Of a DNA stretch of 64,000 bases, positions 41,926 through 50,712 are shown one piece after another. The position numbers and the translations under genes were made by a program. The number at the start of each line of letters is the position of its first letter. The stretch's first letter is position 1. The notes beneath the pieces are model-generated. The model did no database searches, was not told the origin of the DNA, and saw only the letters and a program-made list of their open reading frames with translations. This stretch comes from Candidatus Sulfopaludibacter sp. SbA3 (GTDB lineage Bacteria; Pseudomonadota; Alphaproteobacteria; Caulobacterales; Hyphomonadaceae), in assembly GCA_945913285.1 (NCBI GenBank), contig CAMEDD010000004.1:31639-95638 (forward strand), read 5' to 3'.

Positions 41926-43157
41926 CTTCACCCGTACCGGGCCCGCCCGGCGGTCAATCCGGACGAAAGCTGCTGACCCAAAGGGAGCTGTTCCTGCTTG
42001 CCTTTGCCGGCGCTGTCGTCACGGCGAATGCCTATTACATCCATCCGATCATCTCGCTCGTTGCGAAGGACTTTGGCGTCTCGCCCTCCGAAATCGGGCT
42101 CGTGCCAGCGTTGAACCAGATCGCGCTTGCCGCCGGCATCTTCTTTCTGCTCCCGCTAGGCGACCGGTTCGGCAACCGCGAACTGGCCACGCTGTTTGCG
42201 GCGGCTCAGCTTGCCGGGCTTTGCGTCATGGCATTTGCGTCTTCGTTCTGGATGTTCGTTGCGGGCTCCACCTTCCTCGGCTTTTCGACCATCACGCCTT
42301 ACCTGCTGCCGGCCTATGCCTCGAAGCGTGTTGCGCCGCAGAAGCTTGGTCAGGCAACCGCTACACTTACGACTGGTGTGATTGCGGGCATCCTCGTCGC
42401 ACGGGTCGGGGCCGGGTGGATCGGTGAACATCTGGGCTGGCGCTGGGTCTATTACGGGGCCGCGAGTGTCATGTTTCTGGTGACGCTGCTGTTGCCGCGT
42501 CTCATGGAAGGACGCGAGAAATCCGACGATCCGGCGCCGCCCTTCAACTACTTTTCCCTCGTCCTGTCGGTGTTCCCGATTGTTCGTCAGTATCCTGAAG
42601 TCTTGCTCTCGGGCGCCATCCAGGGCCTCGGATTTGGCATCTTCCTGGCGGTCTGGTTGGGGCTTGGCCTGCATCTCACGAGCGCGGAGATGGGCTACGG
42701 CGCCGATACCGTTGGCTATCTGGCCGCCGTCTCCCTGCTCAACCTCGTCACGACACCCGCCCTCGGCGCCTGGGCGGACCGGACCGGCCCGCGCCGGGCA
42801 CGCGTGATCATCTCGCTGGTTCAGTTCGCGGCGGTCTGCCTGCTCGGGCTGTTAGGCCACAGCCTCTGGCTTCTGTTGATCCCCATCGTTGCGATGAACC
42901 TTGTCGGCCCGCTGATCGATATCACCGGGAGGATGACCTTCCTCACGCTTGCGCCCGGCGTGCGCACACGCCTGATGACAGCTTACATCGTGTTGATGTT
43001 CATCGGCGGCGGATCTGCCAGCTGGGCGGCGACCTACGTGTACGAGCATGAAGGCTGGCATGGCACCGCGCTGCTCACCGCGTTACTCTCGGCCCTGCTG
43101 GTCACGCTGTCTTTCATCGGCCTGCGGTTTGACCCGGCGCGCCGCAAGACGGGATGA
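41922..43157 (+). CDS. MFS transporter
   Basis: The 411-residue protein has about 12 membrane helices in two halves, with the MFS loop LPLGDRFGNRELATLF between helices 2 and 3 and a matching ALGAWADRTGPRRARVIISL in the second half. The start ELFLLAFAGAVVTANAYYIH resembles the YnfM/aromatic-compound subgroup of small-molecule exporters. Substrate unknown. A GTG start overlaps the kinase stop, so both are co-translated; the hotdog gene follows 45 bp later. Confidence 0.92.
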   Translation: MTSPVPGPPGGQSGRKLLTQRELFLLAFAGAVVTANAYYIHPIISLVAKDFGVSPSEIGLVPALNQIALAAGIFFLLPLGDRFGNRELATLFAAAQLAGLCVMAFASSFWMFVAGSTFLGFSTITPYLLPAYASKRVAPQKLGQATATLTTGVIAGILVARVGAGWIGEHLGWRWVYYGAASVMFLVTLLLPRLMEGREKSDDPAPPFNYFSLVLSVFPIVRQYPEVLLSGAIQGLGFGIFLAVWLGLGLHLTSAEMGYGADTVGYLAAVSLLNLVTTPALGAWADRTGPRRARVIISLVQFAAVCLLGLLGHSLWLLLIPIVAMNLVGPLIDITGRMTFLTLAPGVRTRLMTAYIVLMFIGGGSASWAATYVYEHEGWHGTALLTALLSALLVTLSFIGLRFDPARRKTG

Positions 43158-43202
43158 CGGCGCACGCCGCAAATGGCAGACTGAATAAAAGGGGGAGACA
43201 CC

Positions 43203-44111
43203 ATGACTGAGATCCTGAAGGGCGAACTGCGCCGTCCGGTCAACCTGCTCACCGAGCAGAAGTATGCGGGCCACAAATCCTTGCACGATGATGCGGAAGC
43301 TGCGCGCCTCGGCATCAAGGCCGGGCCGATTGAGGGGCCAACGCATTTTTCGCAGTTTGTGCCACTGATCGCCGGTGTCTGGGGCAGGGACTGGTTTGAG
43401 CAGGGGTGTTTCTCCTGCCACTTCCTCAATATGGTGTTCGAGGGTGAAGAGGTCCGCGCCGAGATCGATGAGCCTGCGCCGAACGCAACCCGCACGCTCG
43501 CCCGCGCCTTCAAGGCGGATGGCACGCCCGTGCTCGAAGCGAGCGCCAGCGTCGGACCCGATCACGGCGAAACCCTGCTCGAAGGGCGTCTCAAGGCCCT
43601 GCGTCCGGCACGAGACCTCGTCATTCTTGCAGACCTTAAAGCAGGCATGACCGGCGCCGACAGCGAGATCGTCCGCATGGGGCCGGACCAACACATGGGC
43701 GATCTTTATCCCTTCTCGCTGGCTGACAAGCTCAAGGTCATCACCGAGACCGATCCAATGTATTCTGGTGCCGGCGCCTCGCCATGGGGCCGCGCTGTCA
43801 TCCCGCTTGAGATGGTCAGTGTGCTGGCAAACTATTCCAGCCATGGCGCCCGCTTCCCGGTTAAGAACCCGAGCATCGGCCTCTTTGCCGACCTGGAAAT
43901 CCGGATGATCGACGGCCCGCTCTTTGTGGATCAGGACTACCTCCTTCGGCGCGAAATTGTGGCCTTGTCGGAATCCCGCCGGGTTGAGAATTACTGGGTC
44001 CGCACGCGCATCTTCGATGCAACCGGCAAGAAGCAGGTTGCCGAAATGCTGCTCAATCACGGTGTCATGAAGGCGAGCTATCCGCACTATCCGCCGGAAC
44101 GCCTGGCCTGA
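43203..44111 (+). CDS. Hotdog-fold (MaoC-like) protein of unknown substrate
   Basis: The 302-residue protein looks like a fused double-hotdog enzyme. The N-terminal half has AGPIEGPTHFSQFVPLIAGV and WFEQGCFSCHFLNMVFEGEE followed by VRAEIDEPAPNATRTLARAF, the gp-H-x8-hotdog pattern of MaoC dehydratases; the C-terminal half repeats NYSSHGARFPVKNPSIGLFA and REIVALSESRRVENYWVRTR. A typical D-x4-H catalytic pair is not clear. MaoC proteins hydrate enoyl-CoA or bind acyl thioesters. It follows the kinase and transporter genes and may be in the same transcript, ahead of enoyl-CoA hydratase at 44751. Confidence 0.62.
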   Translation: MTEILKGELRRPVNLLTEQKYAGHKSLHDDAEAARLGIKAGPIEGPTHFSQFVPLIAGVWGRDWFEQGCFSCHFLNMVFEGEEVRAEIDEPAPNATRTLARAFKADGTPVLEASASVGPDHGETLLEGRLKALRPARDLVILADLKAGMTGADSEIVRMGPDQHMGDLYPFSLADKLKVITETDPMYSGAGASPWGRAVIPLEMVSVLANYSSHGARFPVKNPSIGLFADLEIRMIDGPLFVDQDYLLRREIVALSESRRVENYWVRTRIFDATGKKQVAEMLLNHGVMKASYPHYPPERLA

Positions 44112-44222
44112 AGCGGGATCACGAAGGCTCGTTTCTAGGTATTTGTCCGGACTGAAATAGTATCCCATCGCGCGCTAAGATCCGGTGTTGGCCAGGTCCA
44201 GCCGTTGTGCGTCGAGGCGATC

Positions 44223-44684
44223 ATGAAACTCAAAACCGGAACTTGGGTCCTCGTCGCCGATGGTGGCCGCGGCATCATTTTCGAGAACGAAGGCACAGCT
44301 GCAGCGCCGAAGCTCAAGATTGTGCGCGACTATGACGAGCCCCACGCGCGCAACAGTGACCTGGGCGAAGATAAGCCGCCGCGCGCCTTCAGTCCGGCCG
44401 ACGGACGGCGCGCGTCTCTTGAAGGCACAGACCTGCACCAGGTCGCAGAAGACAGGTTCATCAACCGGATCGCCCACGACCTCTCGGAGGCCGCTGCCAG
44501 AAACGCGTTTCGCGAACTCGTCGTCGCAGCGTCTCCCAATGCGCTCGGCACGTTCCGGAAAGCGGCGAGGGCCGAGCTCTCGGACCGCGTCGTCATCTGG
44601 CTAGACAAGGACCTGACAAAGCACCCTGTTGCCGGGATAACAGCGGCCGTCATCAAGGCGCTTGAAGACAGTACATCGGGCTGA
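44223..44684 (+). CDS. Host attachment family protein
   Basis: The 153-residue protein matches the host-attachment protein family (PF10116): TGTWVLVADGGRGIIFENEG, LKIVRDYDEPHARNSDLGED, FSPADGRRASLEGTDLHQVA, FINRIAHDLSEAAARNAFRE and LVVAASPNALGTFRKAA. Named from an Agrobacterium plant-attachment study, its biochemistry is unknown; the fold resembles archaeal eRF1-like domains. I start at MKLKTGTW (44223) with GAGG upstream; six extra codons are open. It stands alone. Confidence 0.88.
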   Translation: MKLKTGTWVLVADGGRGIIFENEGTAAAPKLKIVRDYDEPHARNSDLGEDKPPRAFSPADGRRASLEGTDLHQVAEDRFINRIAHDLSEAAARNAFRELVVAASPNALGTFRKAARAELSDRVVIWLDKDLTKHPVAGITAAVIKALEDSTSG

Positions 44685-44750
44685 GCCTTCTTTGGTTCTT
44701 GGTTTTCTCGAAAAGACGACAGATAGTCGGCGCTTTCAGGGAGCATCTCC

Positions 44751-45662
44751 ATGCCCGGCTTCGAAACGATCGTCTACGAAACCCGCGAAGGCCACGCCCG
44801 CATCACGCTGAACCGGCCGGCCAAGCTCAACGCGCTCTCCTATGTCATGCAGAGTGAGCTATCGGCCGCGCTTTGGGAGGCGGACAATGACACGTCCGTA
44901 CACAGTGTAATCCTCGAAGGCGCGGGCCGGGCCTTCTGTGCCGGCTATGACTTGTCCGGCGCAGATGGCGAGGTGCCCGTCTCCGCTGCTGAGGACAAGG
45001 CGACGAAAACCTATCGGGGCCATCGCTCGATCGATGACGACGCCTGGCAGCTTGAGCGTCAGCAGCGGTGGCGGATGGCGATCTTCGACATGCACAAGCC
45101 AGTCATCGCGAAGGTGCATGGCTATTGCCTCGCCGGCGGCTGCGACCTTGCGCTGATGAGTGATATGGTGATCGCTGCCGACACCGCCACCTTCGGCTTT
45201 CCGCCGGCGCGCGATCTCGGCGCGTTGCCTAATCAGTTCTGGGTCTATCATTGCGGCCCGCAATGGGCAAAGCGCCTGATGCTGACCGGCGATACCATCA
45301 CCGGCACCGAAGCCCAACAGATCGGTCTCGTCATGAAGGCCGTGCCAGAGGCCGACCTTGAAGCCGAGGTGGGCGGACTTGCCGCGCGCCTTGCTCTGAT
45401 CGACCCGGACCTGCTTTCCGCCAACAAGCGCATCGTGAATCTCGCGATGGAACTGATGGGTGCGCGTACGCTGCAACGCCTCGCTGTTGAAAACGATGTG
45501 CGCGGGCATAACACGCGCGCTGCGGGCGGCTTCCGCAAGTCGGTGCAGGAGAAAGGTCTGAAGGCCACGCTTCGCGCCCGCGACGCTGCCTTCGGCGATG
45601 GCCGCGCGCGCGTAGACGGCCCGGAAAGGCGCGATGCAGCTGGGCGGCTGATCGAGGACTGA
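44751..45662 (+). CDS. Enoyl-CoA hydratase/isomerase family protein
   Basis: The 303-residue crotonase-fold enzyme has ARITLNRPAKLNALSYVMQS, the oxyanion-hole region AFCAGYDLSGAD and VHGYCLAGGCDLALMSDMVI. The Glu of the usual FG-x-PE block is replaced (FGFPPARDLGALPN), so normal enoyl-CoA hydratase activity is doubtful and the reaction could be isomerisation, hydrolysis or another acyl-CoA step. A C-terminal Arg-rich region (RARDAAFGDGRARVDGPERR) is family-typical. It follows the host-attachment gene by 66 bp; no operon partner is certain. Confidence 0.88.
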   Translation: MPGFETIVYETREGHARITLNRPAKLNALSYVMQSELSAALWEADNDTSVHSVILEGAGRAFCAGYDLSGADGEVPVSAAEDKATKTYRGHRSIDDDAWQLERQQRWRMAIFDMHKPVIAKVHGYCLAGGCDLALMSDMVIAADTATFGFPPARDLGALPNQFWVYHCGPQWAKRLMLTGDTITGTEAQQIGLVMKAVPEADLEAEVGGLAARLALIDPDLLSANKRIVNLAMELMGARTLQRLAVENDVRGHNTRAAGGFRKSVQEKGLKATLRARDAAFGDGRARVDGPERRDAAGRLIED

Positions 45663-45796
45663 CGGCTTGCGGCCTCTGCTACATGAACGAACCTGAACCG
45701 CGCATTCAAACCGCGTTCAGTGCGGCCGGTTCAAGTTCCAGACTGTTCGAGCGCCAGTTTCACTCACGCGCAAGACGTAAACCAGGAGTCTGAACC

Positions 45797-46303
45797 ATGA
45801 ACCGCCTTCTTTCTACAACCGCCGCAGTCTTGTTGGTCCTCAGCCTCGGCACCGCCCATGCGGAAGGACGCAACCGCGTCCGCATTGACCAGTCCGGCTA
45901 TGCCAACGGCGCAGCTTCCGCCCAGCAAGGTGATCGCAACGGCACCGTCGTCGTGCAGCGCGGCAGCGGCCAGTACGCCCGCGGCGTGCAGACCGGCTAC
46001 AACAACTTCCTGCGCATGGACCAGTACGGCACGCGCAACCGTGCCGCGACCGCCCAGTACGGCGAAAACAACTTTTCAGCCACCGGTCAGGAAGGCCGCA
46101 ATCTGCGCGCCGACACGCTCCAGTCAGGCGTCGGCAACGTCTCGGGCATCGCGCAGATCGGCACCAACAACACCGCCGTGGCAGATCAGGACGGCTACAA
46201 CAACACGTCCGGAATCATCCAGGTCGGTAACGGCCAGGACGTGACCGTCCGCCAGCGCGGTGACGATAACATCTCTGTCGTCGTGCAGAGCGGTTACAAC
46301 TGA
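45797..46303 (+). CDS. Curlin-repeat protein (CsgA-like)
   Basis: The 168-residue precursor has a Sec signal (STTAAVLLVLSLGTAHAEG) and about six imperfect curlin repeats of the form QxGxxN: QSGYANGAASAQQGDRNGTV, QRGSGQYARGVQTGYNN, TAQYGENNFSATGQEG, LQSGVGNVSGIAQIGTNN and DQDGYNNTSGIIQVGNGQ. This is the amyloid-forming sequence of curli fibres, outside the cell. It would be secreted via CsgG with CsgE/F, none of which are in the window. AGGAG lies before ATG 45797. It is first of three co-directional genes with CsgH and a second curlin gene. Confidence 0.85.
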   Translation: MNRLLSTTAAVLLVLSLGTAHAEGRNRVRIDQSGYANGAASAQQGDRNGTVVVQRGSGQYARGVQTGYNNFLRMDQYGTRNRAATAQYGENNFSATGQEGRNLRADTLQSGVGNVSGIAQIGTNNTAVADQDGYNNTSGIIQVGNGQDVTVRQRGDDNISVVVQSGYN

Positions 46304-46309
46304 ACCGGC

Positions 46310-46339
46310 TTGCGGGAAGGCCGCTCGGACTTCCCGCAA
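46310..46339 (+). other. Stem-loop between curlin and csgH
   Basis: TTGCGGGAAG and CTTCCCGCAA form a perfect 10-bp stem with a 10-base loop (GCCGCTCGGA), directly after the first curlin stop. No T-tract follows, so it is more likely an mRNA-stabilising or processing element than a full terminator, allowing high curlin output over csgH. Inference only. Confidence 0.6.
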
Positions 46340-46365
46340 CGCTCAGGCCTCAAGGAACAGGATCC

Positions 46366-46794
46366 ATGAAGACGCTCATCACAGTCGCGGCGCTTGCGGC
46401 CATCACGGCATGCGCCGCCCAGTCGCCCATCGCCGCCTATGCCGATCCAGCGCCCCTGGTTGCGCATCCGCCTATCAAAGACAGTGTACGGACGGGATTT
46501 GCCGAACCCGTGCCTTATGCCGCCTGCAAGATACGCGCAACACGAACCGCCGACGGTCTTCGGCTCGAAGCGATCGCGCAATCGGATCAGTTCGTTCCGG
46601 CGGCCTATGAGTTTTCGATTTCGTCAAACGCGCCAGGGGGGGCGTCTGATGTGACGCAAGGCGGCGAGGTCGATCTCGTCAGCGGGCGAAGTGCCACACT
46701 CGGCGTCGCCGAGATCCCGCGCGGCCGTTATCGCGCCGTCCTCACAATTGATGGTCCGGACGGCGAACTCTGCCGTCTCGAACGCCGCTCCTAG
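46366..46794 (+). CDS. csgH: CsgH-like curli assembly chaperone
   Basis: CsgH is the alphaproteobacterial counterpart of CsgC, a periplasmic Ig-like inhibitor of early curlin amyloid formation. The 142-residue protein has a signal (MKTLITVAALAAITACAAQS) and a beta-sandwich region from CKIRATRTADGLRLEAIAQS through YEFSISSNAPGGASDVTQGG to RYRAVLTIDGPDGELC. Two Cys (in AACK and ELCR) could bridge the sheets. CACC next to ACATG supports the start. The position between two curlin genes fits the role strongly. Naming follows similarity plus context. Confidence 0.75.
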   Translation: MKTLITVAALAAITACAAQSPIAAYADPAPLVAHPPIKDSVRTGFAEPVPYAACKIRATRTADGLRLEAIAQSDQFVPAAYEFSISSNAPGGASDVTQGGEVDLVSGRSATLGVAEIPRGRYRAVLTIDGPDGELCRLERRS

Positions 46795-46805
46795 GAGATC
46801 CCGAC

Positions 46806-47288
46806 ATGCGCCCTCGCACCCTTCATCTTTGCGCCGTCCTCATCACCAGCTTGACGCTGTCCGGCACGGCCGCGGCAGACGGTTTCCGTGTCCGAACGGG
46901 TCAACTCCGCGCTGTCGCTGCCCCGGCCAGCGTTGTTTCGACGATCCAGGAGGGGCGCGGTAACGCGGGGAGCGTCGTGCAGACCGGCAGCGGGAACACA
47001 GCGGGCCTGCGCCAGTTCGGACGCACCAATACCGGCGCGATCACGCAGGTGGGTTCCGGCAACACCGGATGCCTCATTCAGGCCGGACGAAATCTGGACG
47101 GTTCCATCGAACAGGTCGGCGATAACCAGACCACCGGTCTGGTCCAGACCCGTTGGGGTTCAAGCGAGATCCCTGCGGAGGTCTGCCTGACCGCAACCAC
47201 GCGGGAAGACGTAATGGCTTACGTAACGGCGCAGCCCGACTTCAATCCGCGCGGCCGCATGAGGAGCCGCCTGCGCGGCGAGCCCTGA
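46806..47288 (+). CDS. Curlin-repeat protein, CsgB-like minor subunit
   Basis: The 160-residue precursor has a signal (LHLCAVLITSLTLSGTAAAD) and about four curlin repeats: IQEGRGNAGSVVQTGSGN, LRQFGRTNTGAITQVGSGN, LIQAGRNLDGSIEQVGDNQ and LVQTRWG. After these comes a non-repeat tail with Cys and a strongly basic end (RGRMRSRLRGEP), a feature also seen in the nucleator CsgB, whose C-terminus anchors it to the cell. That role is inference. It begins 11 bp after csgH and probably shares its mRNA. Confidence 0.75.
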   Translation: MRPRTLHLCAVLITSLTLSGTAAADGFRVRTGQLRAVAAPASVVSTIQEGRGNAGSVVQTGSGNTAGLRQFGRTNTGAITQVGSGNTGCLIQAGRNLDGSIEQVGDNQTTGLVQTRWGSSEIPAEVCLTATTREDVMAYVTAQPDFNPRGRMRSRLRGEP

Positions 47289-47372
47289 GTCTCGCGCGAC
47301 CTGACCGCACCGCGTTGATTCTGCGACGAAACTCATTACCGTCCCTGCAAACGTTCCGGGGAAGGACCCAAG

Positions 47373-48650
47373 ATGAAGAAGCTCGCCGCTGCGCTGATCG
47401 GCGCTGTCTCCCTCGCCGCAGTGGCCCACGCGCAGGACGTTGTCATCCAGGCAGGCCATGTGCTTGCGGTGCCTGGGGAAGGCTACCTTACCAACCAGAC
47501 GATCCTCGTCGAGGATGGCCGCATCGTCTCGATCACGCCCGGCTTCTCCAAGCCGGAAAACTATCCGGTCATCGACCTGAAGAAGGCCTACGTCCTGCCG
47601 GGCCTGATCGACAGCCACGTCCATATCACGGGTGAGACCTCGCCCAGCGAACGGATTGAGGCGTTCGAAGATTCGCAAGTCGATGTCGCCTTCAAGGGCG
47701 CCGCCTTTGCGCTCACCACGCTGAAAGCCGGCTTCACAACAGTGCAGGATGTCGGCGGCCCAAATGATTCCGTGTTCGGCCTGAGGGATGCGATTGCGCG
47801 CGGCGCGGTTCCCGGCCCGCGCATCCGCGCATCCGGCCAGGCTGTGTCAATTACCGGCGGGCACGGCGATATCAACGGCTACTCGGCTGAAGTGATGGCC
47901 GCCTTGACCGGCTCCTCCATCTGCAACGGCGCCGATGATTGCCGGCGGGCCGTCCGCCAGCAGATCAAGGAAGGCGCCGATTTGATAAAGATCACGGCAA
48001 CGGGCGGCGTATTGTCGAACACGTCCGCCGGCCTCGAGCAGCAATTCTCGGACGATGAACTCGCCGCCATCGTTGAAGCGGCGCATGCGATGGGCCGCCA
48101 GGTGACCGCGCATGCGCATGGTAAGGGCGGCGTTGATGCCGCGCTCAGGGCCGGCGTCGATTCCATTGAACATGGCACCTATCTCGACGAGGAATCGATT
48201 TCGCTGTTCAAGGAGAAGGGCGCGACCCTCGTTCCGACCGTACTCGCAGGCGCGACCGTCACCGGCTGGACCAACCAACCATGGCTGCCTGCCCCTTCGC
48301 GCGCGAAGGCGGCCATCGTCGGCCCGCTGATGCTGGACATGCTGCGCCGCGCGCATGAGGGCGGCGTCAACATTGCCTTCGGTACGGACACGGGCGTCTC
48401 TCGCCACGGCGACAATGCCAAGGAGTTTGCCCTGATGGTTGAGGCGGGCTTCACGCCCGAGGAAGCCATCCGCGCCGCTACGGTCGTCGCTGCTGAGCAC
48501 GTCGAGATGGCCAAGGACATCGGCACGCTCGAGAAAGGCAAGTTCGCGGACCTGATTGCCGTCACCAAGGACCCGATGAAGAACATCAAGGAACTCGAAT
48601 CCGTCGATTTCGTAATGAAAGGCGGAGAAGTGTTCAAGTCGGCCGAGTAA
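47373..48650 (+). CDS. Secreted amidohydrolase (imidazolonepropionase/prolidase-like)
   Basis: The 425-residue precursor has a signal (ALIGAVSLAAVAHAQD) and the metal-dependent amidohydrolase pattern: HxH in GLIDSHVHITG, a carbamylated-type Lys in ADLIKITATGG, His in HAHGKGG and IEHGTYLDEE, and Asp in FGTDTGVSRHGDN. C-terminal GTLEKGKFADLIAVTKDPMK is shared by the Xaa-Pro/imidazolonepropionase-like group. It likely cleaves a dipeptide or cyclic amide in the periplasm; the substrate is unknown. GGGGAAGGA precedes ATG 47373. Confidence 0.9.
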   Translation: MKKLAAALIGAVSLAAVAHAQDVVIQAGHVLAVPGEGYLTNQTILVEDGRIVSITPGFSKPENYPVIDLKKAYVLPGLIDSHVHITGETSPSERIEAFEDSQVDVAFKGAAFALTTLKAGFTTVQDVGGPNDSVFGLRDAIARGAVPGPRIRASGQAVSITGGHGDINGYSAEVMAALTGSSICNGADDCRRAVRQQIKEGADLIKITATGGVLSNTSAGLEQQFSDDELAAIVEAAHAMGRQVTAHAHGKGGVDAALRAGVDSIEHGTYLDEESISLFKEKGATLVPTVLAGATVTGWTNQPWLPAPSRAKAAIVGPLMLDMLRRAHEGGVNIAFGTDTGVSRHGDNAKEFALMVEAGFTPEEAIRAATVVAAEHVEMAKDIGTLEKGKFADLIAVTKDPMKNIKELESVDFVMKGGEVFKSAE

Positions 48651-48655
48651 CCGGG

Positions 48656-48693
48656 CGCGGCTGCAAAGCATTTTTGACCTCTGGGCAGCCGCG
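48656..48693 (+). terminator. Stem-loop after the amidohydrolase gene
   Basis: CGCGGCTGC and GCAGCCGCG form a perfect 9-bp stem with a 20-base loop that contains a TTTTT run. No T-tract follows the stem, so termination is uncertain, but its place 6 bp after the stop fits a 3' end. Confidence 0.45.
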
Positions 48694-48759
48694 GCTTAAG
48701 GCTTGCAGAGGGACCAGGTTAACGAACGGGCCGACCGCCCAATTGCATCGAGACGAGAC

Positions 48760-49608
48760 ATGGTTACCTGCCGCTCCGGATCACTTTCCGCGTCCATCCT
48801 GACCCTGATCCTGCTGGGTGCATGCGATGCGCCCCCACCCGGCACGCAGGCAGCCGGGGCAAACGCTGGCGGCAATCCTGACTGTGTCACGCTTGCGGAC
48901 GGCCTCTATGAATCCCTCGACGGGCGACTCCTTGCCGTAACAGCTGGCAGCCCCGGAGCCGCGCCTCTTTCCGGCTGGCAGGGCGCTGTTCAGTCCACCT
49001 TCGCCGGCCTCGGCTTTCCCTGGATGGGGCTTAATGTCCGCGGCCGTGTTGCAGCGCTCACCGGCACAGCCCCGGATGCCGACGCCAAAGCGGCAGCGCT
49101 CTCCGCAGCCGAAGCTGCCATCGCCGCCAATCCTGAAGCTGCCACTGCCGGTCTCCTGATCGTGGATGCGATCTCGGTCGCAGGCGGCGAGCGCGGCGTC
49201 GGCGAAAGCGTCACAGCCCTCGCCAATTCCGGCGTCAATCTCGAAAGCTGCCAACGCGCCTTCATCGATACGATGGCCGGCGGCAACATCCAGTTTGAAT
49301 CAGGCAATGCCCGCATATCACCCGTCAGCGCGCGCCTCCTCGACGCGGTTACGGGGGTGGCGACGCTCTGCAACGACTTCGTCGTCGAGATCGGCAGCCA
49401 CACGGATTCGCGCGGCGCTGACGACTTCAACCTCTCCCTGTCTCAGGAGCGCGCGGACGCCGTGCTTGCCTACCTGATCGGCAAGGGCGTCTCTGAAGAC
49501 AACCTTCTCTCCGTCGGCTACGGAGAAACCGTTCCGCTGGATCCGGCACCGACCCCGGAAGCCTATGAGCAGAACCGCCGCACCGAGTTCAAGGTCATCG
49601 CCCGCTAG
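48760..49608 (+). CDS. OmpA-family outer-membrane lipoprotein
   Basis: From ATG 48760 the 282-residue product has a lipoprotein signal (ASILTLILLGACDAP), a first region like a BON domain (LNVRGRVAALTGTAPDADAK), and a C-terminal OmpA domain that binds peptidoglycan: QFESGNARISPVSARLLDAV, EIGSHTDSRGADDFNLSLSQ and SVGYGETVPLDP with the NRRTEFKV end. Such proteins tie the outer membrane to the cell wall. An earlier start at 48703 adds 19 unlikely codons. It is convergent with DUF2855, 12 bp away. Confidence 0.87.
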   Translation: MVTCRSGSLSASILTLILLGACDAPPPGTQAAGANAGGNPDCVTLADGLYESLDGRLLAVTAGSPGAAPLSGWQGAVQSTFAGLGFPWMGLNVRGRVAALTGTAPDADAKAAALSAAEAAIAANPEAATAGLLIVDAISVAGGERGVGESVTALANSGVNLESCQRAFIDTMAGGNIQFESGNARISPVSARLLDAVTGVATLCNDFVVEIGSHTDSRGADDFNLSLSQERADAVLAYLIGKGVSEDNLLSVGYGETVPLDPAPTPEAYEQNRRTEFKVIAR

Positions 49609-49620
49609 AGCCGGCGATCC

Positions 49621-50691
49621 TCAGAAACTGAGAACCAGGCCCTTCGATGGCGGCACGTTCGCGTCCAGCGTGTTCAGCCAAGCAGCGTCGATCGCGGCCT
49701 GTCCCGTCGCGGCTTCCGGCGTGATGAACGCCCGCGACGCTTTCAGGAAACTCTTTGTTGCCGCTGCCAGCCGCGCGTTGAGCACATCCGGACCCAGCAC
49801 TTTGGCGCGGTCCGCCGCATAGGTCGGCACGAAGAAGAATTCCGGTTGCGGATCGGGCAGGGCGATCGGGGCGCGGTTGCCTTCCCAGTCGGTCACGCCA
49901 ATCACCAGGCTTCGCACCAGACGGTCGCGCAGCGCATTGTGCACATCCGCCGTCAGCGACGGGCGCCCCAGGAAGTCGACATACGCCGTCAGGCCCCGTG
50001 CATGCAGACGCTCCGCCTCCGAATAAGTCTGCACGCGGGCATAGAGACCCAGCTTTTCGAGGTACGCCCTGTTGCCCTCTGAGGTCAGAGCCACGGTGTC
50101 CACCTGTCCGCGCGTCTTCAGGCAATGGGCGAGGGCGAGCGCGGTCTTCGATGACGCGCTTGAGATCACCACCGTTTCCGGCACCGGCCCGCCGGACTCC
50201 ATCAGGCAATCGTCGATCATGAACCCAGTCGTGAACAGAGGGCGGAACAGCATCTGCTCGGCCTCGAGCTTCGCGTCATAGCCGGGGTCGGCCGCTGTGA
50301 AGATGTAGGTGTTGTAGATTGGCGCGAGACCCTGACGGTTGGCCGCGCCGTCCATGAAAGATTGCGCGCCGGCCCGCACGGGCGTCACGTCGAAGGTATG
50401 CGATATCGGCAGGTAGCCATAAACGCGCGCGCCCACCGGCACTCCGTCGGCCTTCGACGCGGCCACCGTTGCAAAGCCCCAGACCGGCACCCGGCCCCAG
50501 GCCGCGTCTGGCGCCGGAAAGAAGTTCCAGTAACCCATCGCTTCGCCAAAGGAGGCGTAGGTGACGTTATTGGCAGTGAGCGCAAAGCTTTCGACCTTGA
50601 GCCGCGCCGCACCAGCCGCGAGTGGCCCAGGCGCCGCATCCACCCATTTCGTCGTGCGCAGGTCTCCGCGCTTGATCAGAAAATCTGCCAT
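49621..50691 (-). CDS. DUF2855 family protein
   Basis: The 356-residue protein belongs to DUF2855, a Rossmann/MDR-like family of unknown activity. It shows the N-terminal quinone-reductase-like part (LKVESFALTANNVTYASFGE; AWGRVPVWGFATVAAS), GARVYGYLPISHTFDVTPV, and the cofactor-side block VVISSASSKTALALAHCLKT. No zinc motif is seen. The gene follows directly upstream of the hydratase operon on the same strand (21 bp), so it may be its last member. Confidence 0.88.
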   Translation of the reverse strand: MADFLIKRGDLRTTKWVDAAPGPLAAGAARLKVESFALTANNVTYASFGEAMGYWNFFPAPDAAWGRVPVWGFATVAASKADGVPVGARVYGYLPISHTFDVTPVRAGAQSFMDGAANRQGLAPIYNTYIFTAADPGYDAKLEAEQMLFRPLFTTGFMIDDCLMESGGPVPETVVISSASSKTALALAHCLKTRGQVDTVALTSEGNRAYLEKLGLYARVQTYSEAERLHARGLTAYVDFLGRPSLTADVHNALRDRLVRSLVIGVTDWEGNRAPIALPDPQPEFFFVPTYAADRAKVLGPDVLNARLAAATKSFLKASRAFITPEAATGQAAIDAAWLNTLDANVPPSKGLVLSF

Positions 50692-50712
50692 GAACGCCGT
50701 CCCCTTGGCTCA

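Noticed and set aside
45663..45796. Repeated CCGCG-TTCA motifs upstream of the curlin gene as an operator
   Set aside because: The copies are short and unequal, and no known regulator consensus fits; not enough to call a site.
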